In this document: positions 33,311 through 45,010 of the stretch, piece by piece
How positions within the stretch are numbered: the first letter of the stretch is position 1
Layout of the letters: each line of letters opens with the position of its first letter
Assembly: GCF_000344685.1 (NCBI RefSeq)
Contig: NW_006920412.1
Span: 3,053,834-3,117,833, forward strand
Direction of reading: 5' to 3'
DNA: 64,000 nucleotides
Source: Gloeophyllum trabeum ATCC 11539
Lineage: Eukaryota > Basidiomycota > Agaricomycetes > Gloeophyllales > Gloeophyllaceae
Made by a program: the position numbers and the translations under genes
The notes under the pieces: generated by a model
Told to the model about the DNA's origin: nothing
Databases searched by the model: none
Seen by the model: the letters and a program-made list of their open reading frames with translations, nothing else

Positions 33311-33560
33311 AACCTGGACTGAACCTGGACTGAACGGTCCATTCGCGGTTGCCCTCGCTCAGGCTGTGTGGTGGTATCCTTTCACAGACGGTACCTCATG
33401 CCTCTTGAACAACTTGCCAAGTCTCAACCATAGCGTTGTCCATGGGAAGGGATGAGTAGGAAGACTCACATCGACGTCCTTGCTAATCATGCCAGCTCGG
33501 GATCGAGTCATTTTCAGGGTGTTGCTCCGACTAGAGTCCCACAAGGATCACCCTTCTATG
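33311..33560 (-). pseudogene. 3' exons of the Ariadne-like gene, duplicated and degraded
   Basis: It matches 34849-35010, the last exons of the intact Ariadne-like gene: 'GGTCCATTC..GGTT.CCCTCGCTCAGGC', the GTGAGTC donor and the 'MI.K' codons before it. Translation gives 'RAGMISKDVD' at the donor, then a broken last exon. A tandem 11-bp repeat (GAACCTGGACT) replaces the normal C-terminal codons near 33310-33331. Confidence 0.6.
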
Positions 33561-33599
33561 GCTTTCGGTATGTACTCTAAGGTCATCTTATGATTGCCA

Positions 33600-34085
33600 G
33601 GCTGAGGCTCACCACAAACGTGCCCATAGCTCCACAATCCATGTAAAGGGCCCATCGACTCGGAGGCATTTCATTCAACTTACCACCTGAATTGATTTAA
33701 CAGCCGGATATACTTTACTTCCAAGGGACTCGGTCCCGCCGCTCGCTCAGGATCTCCTATGTAGCATGGAGGACGGATAAGACGCCTTAGACGTGATAGT
33801 CGCTCTACCAGCCTTACCCAAGCATCCAACAAGACGTCTCATCTGTGGTCGGTCCCACCCCGCGAACGAACCCGTATCTCCGCAAACCATATGAGTACGG
33901 AGCCCATCGACTCATTCAATCATAAGTTACCATCTGACTTCACTTCGAAGGGCCTCGGTCCACACTGCTCGTTCAGGATGCCGACGATCTCACCTACAGT
34001 ATGCTAGAAGACCGCAGTTGGCAGATAGACGCATCGGCCATCGTTCTCGCCTCTGACCCCACTAATTGACAGTACTAGTCCTACC
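33600..34085 (+). repeat. tandem copies of the MYND 5' flank
   Basis: Two direct units of about 245 bp (about 33605-33845 and 33850-34085) each resemble the segment before MYND copy 2 (about 32350-32540). Shared marks are '..CCCATCGACTC', 'ACCTGA.TTGATTT' and 'GCTCGTTCAGGATGCCGA.GATCTC' and their variants. The promoter side thus exists three times but serves only two MYND copies. Confidence 0.6.
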
Positions 34086-34106
34086 CAAGCACCTAGTATC
34101 TGGACG

Positions 34107-34712
34107 ATGGCAGACAGGATCGACGCCAGCCGTTGCAAAGTATGTAACAAGACAGAAGGCGTGATGGCATGTTCCCGGTGTAAGGACGAGTTCTATTGCA
34201 GCCGGCAGCACCAAGTCTCCGTGCGTCTCTCCAACACATTCGGCCTGTTGGTTGACCAAGCTGTGTGTTATCAGGACTGGAAGAATCACAAAGAGCTTTG
34301 CTCGCAGCTTAATCCTCCAAAGGATGGCGAGACCCTCCACGTTACGGGGATTCTGCTGCCCGCAGACAAAGAACAGCCTTGTTTTATCAAAATAAAGTGC
34401 ACAATCGAGGTTGACGAAGGTGAGATGCAGAGCCTGGCGGATAAGGCCCCCGAATCATAGGTGCTAACGGGTCTCCCTTAAGCTTGCGAAACCCGTTTCT
34501 GCTCATATACCGAGATACCTTCCAGCTCACCTGTGAACAAGTGCGTTCAGAGAATAACCAACTACAAGGCTCCGGTACCGTGGGCGGGCAATATTCTCGT
34601 CATGAAACATGACAGAAGTAATCTCATGTACAAATCTATATAAGTACGTGGATGCCAAAGAGAGCGATCTACCAATCATCAGGGCGTATTTTGCGACGTG
34701 CGCGATGTAGTA
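34107..34712 (+). pseudogene. MYND zinc-finger protein, copy 3 (decayed)
   Basis: ATG at 34107 begins a good finger ('CKVCNKTEGVMACSRC', 'EFYCSRQHQ', 'DWKNHKELC'). Here the intron reads through in frame, so finger halves and intron form one open frame. After 'GILLPADKEQPCFIKIKC' the frame stops at 34460. Further traces ('NKCVQRITNYKAPVPWAGN', 'ILVMKHD') lie in other frames up to about 34712. The C-terminal domain is therefore broken in several places. A truncated finger protein of about 100 residues could still be made. Confidence 0.7.
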
Positions 34713-34842
34713 CTAGTAGTATTTGATTTGGGCTTCCCTAGTACTTACTAAAGTAGGAGTGCGTACTGGGAGCTGAAGTGCATACGCCACCAACCGTATT
34801 ATAGCTATGAGTTGATATGAACGTAGCCGGAGACATTGATCG

Positions 34843-36826
34843 TTACTCGACCTGCACGGTCCATTCCCAGTTTCCCTCGCTCAGGCGACTCGCAGTATCC
34901 TCGCGTAATATCTCATGTCTCTTTTGGACATACACCTACCATGCCCTTAATGTAGAGTCAACGGGAAGGGGTTGAAGTGACTCACGGTCTTGTCAATCAT
35001 TCTCTGACGCAAACTCTGGATCGACTCTGGATCAATTGGTTCCTCCAGCAACTGCGACAGATCTTCGACCCCCTTTTCGAGGTTTCTATGCGATGAGGTC
35101 AGCTGGTAATGGTAAAGAGAGCAATCGGAAAAGGACCGTTACGCTTGCAGGTCCTCAAACATTTGTTTCTTGTTCCCTGGTGCGAGAAAATGAGCCATCG
35201 CATAGGTCCACTTCAGTGTTCTGCGGCATTTCGTCAACTCGTCAACCGCGTCCTCCATAAATTTCGCCTTTGAAGGACGCATCAGTACCCTTGCACTGGC
35301 ATACCCGACAGAGACCCACCTCAATCCATGAAAGGTTGCTAGCTTCCTGGACCTTGACTACTTTCTCCTTGGTCCTCTCCACTAGCTCTTGATCGAGATT
35401 GGCCGAGACCTCGTGATTGTTGAAACGGTCGAAATAAAATAGCCATTTTTCCAGGGACTTCTTTGCATCGGTCATGTTTTCATCAGGCTCTGGCTCTTTC
35501 CACGTGCTACATACGGCGTCGTTGTAGCCGTGAGTCTCCCATTTGCGCATGCATAACCAACAGAACTGGTAATTGCAGTGGCGGCAGAGCTACATCAGAG
35601 ATTATTCACGAGTCAGGAAATCTTGCTCGCCATGGAGGATAAACTATGATACCATACGACTATCATCCGGTTAGCAGCGACAAGTGGATGTCTTCTAAAC
35701 ACTCACTTGCATCCGCCGGCCTTCTCTATGCTCTGCTGGCATTTAGGACAAGTACGGGTGTTAGCCTTGATCCATTGCGCAGTCCCAGCATCTTCCCTAG
35801 AGTTCTTCAGCCATATCTTCACCAGCTTGCATATCAGCGGTTTATGGTCCGAGTCCAAACCACAGCCAAAGCAGAACAGATGCTCCGCGCCGCAAGAGAC
35901 GGTCGGTACAACGCTCGCCAGGATAGACTGGGTTACCCCTTGGCAATAGACGGTCTGTGTGCATGAAGGATGCGGACAAAAGCGTAGCGCAGGGTTTGCG
36001 GCAACGTATGACTCCTGCAATAGCTTTCGGTAACTGTCGTCATCAACGATGCATTAGTGTCAGGATGAAGAATAAACGTATCACAGGCCCAACCGTTGGT
36101 AACAAGACGCATCGACTAATTGCGCTATGGATGGCTCGTCCACAACTGTCTTACAGCTGTCGCCCATGCATTTGATAGAGCATTGACCTTCTTCCTTGAT
36201 CTTACTTTCGAGATACATATTCCAGCAGGTATTGCAGAACCTATGACCGCACCTGGTCTCGAAGGTATCATGACTGTCATACTCATCGAAGCAAATGCCG
36301 CAGGAATATTTCGGGTCGTCCGCGGGTGCTTCCAAACGAGCACGCTTATTTGGGCGAAGGGTTGGACTCGCAGGTGGATCGTAGGGCTCTGCCACGGTCT
36401 TGAACATTTGCACGGCGTCCTCGACGTACTTCTCCAGCAAACGTTCTCTATTCCAGTGGAAGTGGCGGAGAAGGATCGAAATAACGGGTTGCTTTCAACA
36501 TTGTCAGCTAACAGAAGACTCTGTGCAGTCCTCAGACAATGTCTATGGAGTTGTACCTGACAAGGTATAATAGCAGCGAGTTCGCGTATGTCATCATCTA
36601 TCATGTTCTGGAGCTCGTCCGGAGAAAGACTCCTGAAAGATATCCGAGTAGTGTGCTCTTTCTCCTTTCCTTTCGATGCATAGTCCACGTTACAGACGTG
36701 GTCTCCGCCCTGTAAATTCGATGATTAGAATGCAGCGGAAGAACCAGGCAGGCAGCGTACATCGTCGTCCAAGAAAGGATATTCGACGTCAGAGTCGTCG
36801 GCGGCGGCGTAGTCTGAATCAGACAT
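34843..36826 (-). CDS. Ariadne-type RBR E3 ubiquitin ligase
   Basis: This RING-between-RING ligase passes ubiquitin from E2 to a catalytic Cys and then to the substrate. The start at 36826 gives an acidic N-terminus ('SDSDYAAADDSDVEYPFLDDD'), followed by the UBA-like block ('LLRHFHWNRERLLEKYVED' in the true frame). RING1 is 'CGICFDEYDSHDTFETRCGH', then 'FCNTCW'. The IBR is 'RFCPHPSCTQTVYC..' and 'CFGCG'. RING2 is 'CPKCQQSIEKAGGC' joined by splicing to 'C..C...FCWLC'; its catalytic Cys is in the KAGGC stretch. The Ariadne domain follows ('YFDRFNNHEVSANLDQE', 'CRRTLKWTYAMAHFL'), and the last exon 'GNWEWTVQVE' stops at 34843. About nine exons. Its 3' exons have a degraded duplicate at 33311-33560. 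Confidence 0.88.
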
Positions 36827-37214
36827 AGGGACAACGGCAGAATGATAGCTTGCAAGGGGGGATGTACAGTTGTACAGCTTAGGTACGACACGAGTTCGTT
36901 GAAATGGCAAAAGAGAAGAGACAAGGAGAAAAGTAATAAACGAAAGCACTCTGTGCAGCCACCGGCGACCGCCCACAAGCTCAGCCACCTTGCCACATCA
37001 GCTTCTTATCTACTCGGTAACTCAGCATGTAACCGTGCTGTGGCTGATCGTCAGGCACGAGCGCCATTAGGACTGGATTCTTGAGAGAATTCGTCTGAAC
37101 AGTCGTCCATTCCCCCAACCGCCAATTCAGGCGCATCGAAAATAAATCGAGTAAATATCCCCAAGTCTCAATCATCACGACCACGAACCATCCACCCGGG
37201 CCAACAACGAAGCG

Positions 37215-39350
37215 CTATAAGGGATAGTAAGGGACAGTAACATCTGAGACGCCCGTGGAAAGATAACAATACAGAGTTTTCTTGCCCACCATTCGCGCCC
37301 ATTCCTCGTCCAAAGAGTTAGCATAGCCCTCTGCAAGAGAACACTGAGTGATATTCACTTTCTCGAGGAAGAAGTGATCGGCACGTACGTACCAGCAACC
37401 GGAAATAGCACGCCCAGACGTCTCAAAGCAATTACGAGAACGTTGAGAGCTTCGCGATACCCGTAACCGCAAGGCGCAGGGCTGTTTTCAGGCAGTAGGT
37501 CGATCAATAACCGGGCGGCTATAGTCAGGCACGCCTGCAACGAGAAAGCCTTTTAGCAAGGACGCTTCACCAAATAAGTGCATGACGTACGCTGACAATC
37601 GGGTCCACTTGGTTGCAGTTATTCTCCGTGACGAGGGTTACCATTGATGCCATAGAAAACGCTGCCCCCAGGCATCGATCATGGCGTTGCCCCGGAACAT
37701 TCTTATATAGATTTATGCGTATGGCATTAGCCAGCGCCAGGACCGGGAAGACCTCCATGCTGGGTAGAGTCCCGTGAGACGTAGGCGGAAGGTAAGCCAG
37801 TGCCTCATCGAGCTCTTGCTCCATGGCATAAAGCAGCGTCGGCGACGATGCTATCGTGTCTGTGGTGACTGTAAGACAGCGAAGGTCCCTAGAATGAAAA
37901 CGTCATACGTGAGGCAACGAGAAACGACCGATGAAAGAGAGCGGTGACTTTCGCCCGCAAGAACAGACCATTTAAAGTCGGTATCGACCAAGCGTCCGCT
38001 GCGGGACAGGCTAGCTCGCTGCCTTGTCGCGAGTCAGGGATAGGCTAAACTCGGAATTTTATAAGCGACCTGCTGCGAGGATGCGATGCAAGGGAGAAGA
38101 TGTACGGGTATGAGGGCAGCCACGATGGGCTTCTCCATTTCGTTGGCTTCTATGGCATGCATACAAAGCGGTGAAACCCCAAGCAGAGCAGACAGCGTGT
38201 AGCATAGCACGAAAGATTGCCAGAAAGCGGCCAGGCATTCGACTAGATGTATATCGCCAGCCGCGACGCCGGGAATTCCTTGGTTTGGGTCTGTTGTACG
38301 GGAGATGCCCCGCAGATGCGCTCCGAGATGGGCCACCAAAGCAGCTGCCTGCGCTGCATGCTTATAAGCATCCAACAGCTGGCTATGAATATAAAAATAC
38401 AGTGACATCAGACAAGACGCCTGGATGATGCACAACATTTCTTCCGGTGAGTCCAAGCCCGTTTCCAAGAAATGAAGTGTCCTTGTGAGAAGGAGGGGTT
38501 TCAAGTCCCTGAGCGAGGGGGATTGCGCGAAATGACATCCCCAAAGATACACGGCACTGATCAACGCGGGGTGTGCTTTCGTCTCAGGCCCAGGACCCAG
38601 AGATGACTTGAACCTGGGCAGGTTGACATGCAGGCCAAGTTGCTGGTGATGTGACAGAAATATATCTAAACTGTTGCATGGGTCGGTCGAGTACAAGGTA
38701 ACTGAGGTAAAATGGGCCTCACAGAGTGTACCCGGTCTCCCAAGGTATTGCGTCCCCGCCTATACCAGCCGGCGCTTCGCTGATATTCGAAGGAGATAAC
38801 CAGGTTGGCATGCTGGAGACAGATGGATCGCGGGAAAGCCATGTCTCATCTAGACTCGGAAGAGCAGAAGACGGCTGTGGCGCCCGTGCCGAGCCGTCGG
38901 GATCCAGAGACGAGGAGGATGCGACCATGGAAGGGTCCGCGAGGATTGATTGGGATGGCCCCGGTATCTCCTCGGCGCGTGCTCGAGCGGGACCCTGAGG
39001 TTCCAGCTCCTTCAGCCGCTCCTCGAGAGCGGCCACTTTCTCCCTCAGAGCCTGCGTTCGGGATTTCTTCTTGGTATCCTCGTACTCGCAGCCGCGGGAT
39101 CGGACCGACTTTGCACATTGTCCGCAGGAGGGCCGCGCACCATCACATTTCTGAGCGGTCCGCGTCGATCAGCACGCGCTTTGATATCAAGTCAAGTCTA
39201 ACTGCACACCATTTTCTTCTTCCTGATACGATGGAGCCATGGTTAAAGTGCTCAAAGCGCCGCGATAGGCGCTGATACTCACCTGCATGGTAGACAAGCT
39301 GTCCCTCTCTGCAAGCTGCTGGATGCCTTGGCTGCCGAAGACCGACCCAT
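37215..39350 (-). CDS. Zn2Cys6 fungal transcription factor
   Basis: The DNA-binding domain is spread over three exons. Exon 1 (39350-39283) ends in 'GTACLPC'. A 13-nt micro-exon (39222-39210) encodes a basic stretch. Exon 3 starts at 39150 with 'KCDGARPSCGQC'. Joined, they give the exact spacing C-x2-C-x6-C-x6-C-x2-C-x8-C. A coiled coil follows ('LREKVAALEERLKELE'), then a Ser/Pro-rich linker. The fungal-specific regulatory domain comes next ('LDIFLSHHQQLGLHV', 'AVYLWGCHFAQSP', 'CLMSLYFYIHSQLLDAY'), with further exons to 'VSDVTVPYYPL' at 37215. The target pathway is unknown. The intron between the linker and the regulatory domain is best placed at GTGAGG...GCAACAG (about 49 nt). Confidence 0.85.
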
Positions 39351-40427
39351 GGAGTGACGCTTCCAAGTAAACAACGGGCTCTACACTGCAACGCCACTCT
39401 ATATAGCGGTGCACGCGTACGTTCAGGATCAATGAAACCTGATCAACTATGCCGGTGGTAGATCAGTTAGCTCCTTATCCTCAACTAACCTCGTACCTAT
39501 CTTTAGGTTCGCTTCCGCGGGGTAGGCTATCCTCCAATAGGCAGGTGCACCACGAAAGGAACGCGAAGCTGTACAAGCAACGTGTTCTTTGCTAAATGTA
39601 CCGAGACCAGAGTTTACATCAACGTCTTCCGATAACAAGGAATGTTGACTATTGGTTGTAGAGAAAGAGAAGAGGAACAAAGGATACGTACATATTGTCG
39701 TAAACATCCTGAAAGCCTCAGACTGTGTTGATTCGAGTCGACTGAACTGAACCGAGGGTTCAGCAGCTGAGCCCATGCTTGCTTCCTTCATTTGAAATTT
39801 TAGACGCTGCGGAAGTACGATACCATCTTCTCCTCGCCCAATCTGGTGGCTGGCGCAGGGTACTGCGACCCATTAGCGCGAGTGTCAGGGCATTCTGCTT
39901 GATCATCCGGAGCACACCTCCTCGTTTCCATCTTGAAATTTGGAGCTCATCAGCAAAAATGCGCAATGGGGAAATGTCAAGGAGCGCTCACCACCACATC
40001 GGCCGCCGGCACAGAAGGTATTTTGGAGAAGGCAGCAAACCGGTGCGGCGGTTATTTGAGGTTGCAACTATACGCAAATATCGCTATCCCCGCTAGAAGG
40101 TTAATCCATATTGCCATCATATGCTGTGCTGAAAACAAAGTAACGTCAGCAGTCAACTCAGCAAATGCAATAGACTCCTTACTTCTCGGACCTGAGAGCG
40201 AAGAGAGGGACTTGCGTTTCCATCGAAGCAGAGATGAAGCAGGTACATGCTGGAAACACACCTCGGTAGACACATGGAACACAGGGCAAGACCATGCGCC
40301 CTGACACCGATATCCAACGTATTTACCTCGTCCTACATACCTTCCACGTCCCTCACCACTCACAAAACGCCAGGTATACCAAGATCTTACGTTATATAAT
40401 ATAGGCAAGTATATCTGCGTATACACT
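39351..40427. other. intergenic, promoter of the Zn2Cys6 gene
   Basis: A TATATAG box lies on the minus strand near 39400, about 50 bp before the regulator start. The remainder up to the adenylate kinase stop holds short open frames only, which I cannot support as genes. Confidence 0.4.
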
Positions 40428-41391
<964 letters not shown>

Positions 41392-41465
41392 GACCGTAAC
41401 GACTCAATGAAGGAAGCGCGGTGGATGGGGGTTGCGGGAGAGAGGCTGGCGGGTGCGCTGGCGAT

Positions 41466-41581
41466 AGTGCTGCTCAATTCTTATTTCGTTCGTCCGTTCG
41501 TCTGTTCGTTCGATTGAGCGCGTCCAAAAGAGTGAGGAAGCAATGATGGCCGGCGATCCGGGACCACGGTCATGTGATGTG
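41466..41581. repeat. left arm of a perfect 116-bp inverted repeat
   Basis: It is identical in reverse complement to 42894-43009. The arm starts 75 bp before the adenylate kinase start codon and includes a run of 'GTTCGTCCGTTCGTCTG'-type tetramers. It is probably that gene's 5'-UTR and core promoter. Confidence 0.9.
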
Positions 41582-41781
41582 TTCTCCGTTGGTGGCCGGC
41601 ACATTTATTTCCTGAGGCTTTTTCGAGATATATGCACAAGCATGATAAGAGCCCCAATTGGGTCAATACTCAGCCTGGGCACCCGGTCCATACATCTCAG
41701 AATTGCTATGAGGAGAATAATGTGGCATGTAATCTACGTCGACGGATTTCGTCCACATAACTAGCCACGGAAATTCTCGAT
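41581..41781. repeat. 201-bp direct repeat, left of the gap
   Basis: Base-for-base identical to 42673-42873 on the other side of the N run. Confidence 0.95.
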
Positions 41782-42672
41782 NNNNNNNNNNNNNNNNNNN
41801 NNNNNNNNNNNNNNNNNNNNNNNNNNNNNNNNNNNNNNNNNNNNNNNNNNNNNNNNNNNNNNNNNNNNNNNNNNNNNNNNNNNNNNNNNNNNNNNNNNNN
41901 NNNNNNNNNNNNNNNNNNNNNNNNNNNNNNNNNNNNNNNNNNNNNNNNNNNNNNNNNNNNNNNNNNNNNNNNNNNNNNNNNNNNNNNNNNNNNNNNNNNN
42001 NNNNNNNNNNNNNNNNNNNNNNNNNNNNNNNNNNNNNNNNNNNNNNNNNNNNNNNNNNNNNNNNNNNNNNNNNNNNNNNNNNNNNNNNNNNNNNNNNNNN
42101 NNNNNNNNNNNNNNNNNNNNNNNNNNNNNNNNNNNNNNNNNNNNNNNNNNNNNNNNNNNNNNNNNNNNNNNNNNNNNNNNNNNNNNNNNNNNNNNNNNNN
42201 NNNNNNNNNNNNNNNNNNNNNNNNNNNNNNNNNNNNNNNNNNNNNNNNNNNNNNNNNNNNNNNNNNNNNNNNNNNNNNNNNNNNNNNNNNNNNNNNNNNN
42301 NNNNNNNNNNNNNNNNNNNNNNNNNNNNNNNNNNNNNNNNNNNNNNNNNNNNNNNNNNNNNNNNNNNNNNNNNNNNNNNNNNNNNNNNNNNNNNNNNNNN
42401 NNNNNNNNNNNNNNNNNNNNNNNNNNNNNNNNNNNNNNNNNNNNNNNNNNNNNNNNNNNNNNNNNNNNNNNNNNNNNNNNNNNNNNNNNNNNNNNNNNNN
42501 NNNNNNNNNNNNNNNNNNNNNNNNNNNNNNNNNNNNNNNNNNNNNNNNNNNNNNNNNNNNNNNNNNNNNNNNNNNNNNNNNNNNNNNNNNNNNNNNNNNN
42601 NNNNNNNNNNNNNNNNNNNNNNNNNNNNNNNNNNNNNNNNNNNNNNNNNNNNNNNNNNNNNNNNNNNNNNNN
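41782..42672. other. assembly gap (891 N)
   Basis: A run of N. The same 201 bp is present on both sides in the same orientation, and outside these lie the two inverted arms, so the gap size and join are doubtful. Confidence 0.99.
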
Positions 42673-42873
42673 GTTCTCCGTTGGTGGCCGGCACATTTAT
42701 TTCCTGAGGCTTTTTCGAGATATATGCACAAGCATGATAAGAGCCCCAATTGGGTCAATACTCAGCCTGGGCACCCGGTCCATACATCTCAGAATTGCTA
42801 TGAGGAGAATAATGTGGCATGTAATCTACGTCGACGGATTTCGTCCACATAACTAGCCACGGAAATTCTCGAT
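42673..42873. repeat. 201-bp direct repeat, right of the gap
   Basis: Exact copy of 41581-41781. Confidence 0.95.
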
Positions 42874-42893
42874 GCCTTGCCGCGACCGGTGAG

Positions 42894-43009
42894 CACATCA
42901 CATGACCGTGGTCCCGGATCGCCGGCCATCATTGCTTCCTCACTCTTTTGGACGCGCTCAATCGAACGAACAGACGAACGGACGAACGAAATAAGAATTG
43001 AGCAGCACT
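42894..43009. repeat. right arm of the 116-bp inverted repeat
   Basis: Exact reverse complement of 41466-41581. No adenylate kinase coding sequence follows it. The bases 43010-43300 hold only short open frames that I do not call. Confidence 0.9.
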
Positions 43010-43407
43010 GATGTCTCCCGAGGCCTGGGAGAAATTCAGACGGAGTTTGTGTGGCTGCAGCGATTGATGCGCTGACGCCGTCGGACGTGATGACGGGCCA
43101 GGGAACGCAACTGCTGTCAAACAAAACCGGTTTGACCCTCGAGGATTTACTGCTGCTCGCTTTTATAGCACCTCCGCTGCTGTGGGTCGCGTACTGTAGA
43201 CGCGTCCTCGCTGAGTCCGGCGTCCGTCCAAGTCCGTACCCGCGCGCATCGGGGTTCCGCAATACACCGTGCGGTTTATGAGTGCGGTTTATGACGTGTG
43301 ATTCATCTTAGTTACGCTCAGGCTCTTGCTCTGCAAAGCTTTCGGATGTTTTGAGGTCGAAATTGAGCAAGCAGGTATAAATATTCCCCAAACATCAATA
43401 CATCTAT

Positions 43408-45010
43408 CTACTCCGTCGCCTTCGCCGTCTTCTTTTTCTTCAAATCCCGGTCGTCGCCCGCCAGCCACAGCGCGGAGAACAGCACGAACCCAGCGCTCGT
43501 GCTGATAGCTCCGATATAATACGGCCACGCAGCGCTGAGGAACCGAGGGTACTCGTCGTGCCGGGGCGGGACGACGGGGACGGTAGTCGAGCTGTGCAGG
43601 TGTGTCCAGCTAAGGACGCAATATTTACGTTAGTACGAATTGTTCTGAAAGGGAGGACACAAATACGCACCCCTTGCGCTTGTAGTTGACGACGAACTTG
43701 AACACGCCGTGGCGGTCCGGCACGCGGAACTCGACCGAGTACGTGCCGGGTGACCCTGGAACGGGCGGCAGCGCCGTCCGGATGTGCGGGTCGAGCATCG
43801 TGAACTCGAGCTGCATGTCCTGAATGCCCGAGTACGGCTCCCATGCGTTCAGCTTCGGGTTATACTTTGAGATGTGCGTAGTGTAAACCTGACTGCAGTT
43901 TTAACAAGAACCAAGTCACGACATCATGGAGGTAGACTTACGACGCGGTCGTTGGTGGTGTACTGGTCCCGCGGTGTCGTCTCATTTACTCTGTGGTGCA
44001 TCAAACTGTCAACGCGCAGGACGAGTGATTCCTGGAATGTCCATGCCGCGACATCCCGCGCGAACTGGGCGTTCCCCGCTTCGACACCTCTGTGCACGGG
44101 GATGAGTAAAGGCGTTTGTATCAATGCCTTCTACGTACTTTGTCACTTCCTTCTTCGCGAACTCGTCGCTGAACAACTCGACTCCACCGACGAAGAGCGC
44201 GCGGCCGCCATCGATGGTCTGGAAGCCCGTGACGACGCTCATATCCTTACCAGCCCAGAGTCCCTCGCCGCCCTTCTCCGCCGCCTCCACCAGCGCATCG
44301 GCGCCAGAGTCTTCCGTCGTATCTGCCGCGAAGCTCTCAGGCGGGGCATTCAGGAAAGGAACGAGTAGCGGGTTGTTGCCGAGCGCGAAGGACACGCCGG
44401 AGTACCATACGGGCGAGAGGCCAGATGTGAGGGCGGCGTGGTCAGATGGAACTTCGATGGGGATGACGGTGGCGGGCGTGTCACGCTCAGGGAAGTGGGA
44501 GATGAGGGGCGTGCCCGGGGGAGGAAGGATCAAGGAGAACTCGTAGGCGAGGGATGTGAGGGGCGTCTGTTTCGAGCCCAGCGCGAAGATGACGTTGGTA
44601 TTTTTGGAGAGGAGGTCGACTAAGGACTGGGGGGTGATATCCTTCGCATACGCTAGTGCACTGTTAGCTCCTGAACGGACTGTACGAGATACGGGAACTC
44701 ACTTTTGGTCTCCGGAGTGAAAAGAATGACGTGGGCAAAGGACGCAACGTCGTCCTGCATGATGGCGGGCGCGACGTCCTTCGGGGCACGGAACGTAAGT
44801 TCATAGCCCTGCTCTGGGCACCGCTCAGTGATAACCACATATCCCACTCGTGTTACACGCACCCTCCAGCCCCTTGAAGAATATCGAGAAGTTGTCCTTC
44901 GAAAGACTTGGATCGAGGATGACCAAGACCGAGTCGCCGGTGCTAGACCGTGCGTACGACCCAATAGCCAGACAAAATGTCAGCAGCAAGAGCTGACATA
45001 TCCTGAACAT
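43408..45010 (-). CDS. WBP1: oligosaccharyltransferase 48-kDa subunit (OST48/Wbp1)
   Basis: This is an essential ER membrane subunit of the complex that moves the Glc3Man9GlcNAc2 glycan from dolichol to Asn-x-Ser/Thr. The start at 45010 gives a signal peptide ('CQLLLLTFCLAIGSYARSS'). The family blocks follow: 'VLVILDPSLSKDNFSIFFKGL', 'GYELTFRAPKDV', 'HVILFTPETK', 'VIFALGSKQTPL', 'SFALGNNPLLVPFLNAP', 'FVGGVELFSDEFAKK', 'WTFQESLVLRVD', 'EPYSGIQDMQLEFTMLDPH' and 'GVFKFVVNYKRKG'. One C-terminal transmembrane helix ('YYIGAISTSAGFVLFSALWL') is followed by a cytosolic 'KKKKTAKATE' tail of the ER-retrieval type, ending at 43408. About seven exons. Confidence 0.93.

Noticed and set aside
39210..39300. 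A Zn2Cys6 cluster with the first two Cys replaced by Ser ('GSIVSGRRK')
   Set aside because: That reading frame is intron sequence. The phase does not join to the next exon, and a 13-nt micro-exon gives the normal Cys pattern.
41663..42758. Long open frames of about 310-350 codons running across the N gap
   Set aside because: They consist almost wholly of unknown residues from the N run.
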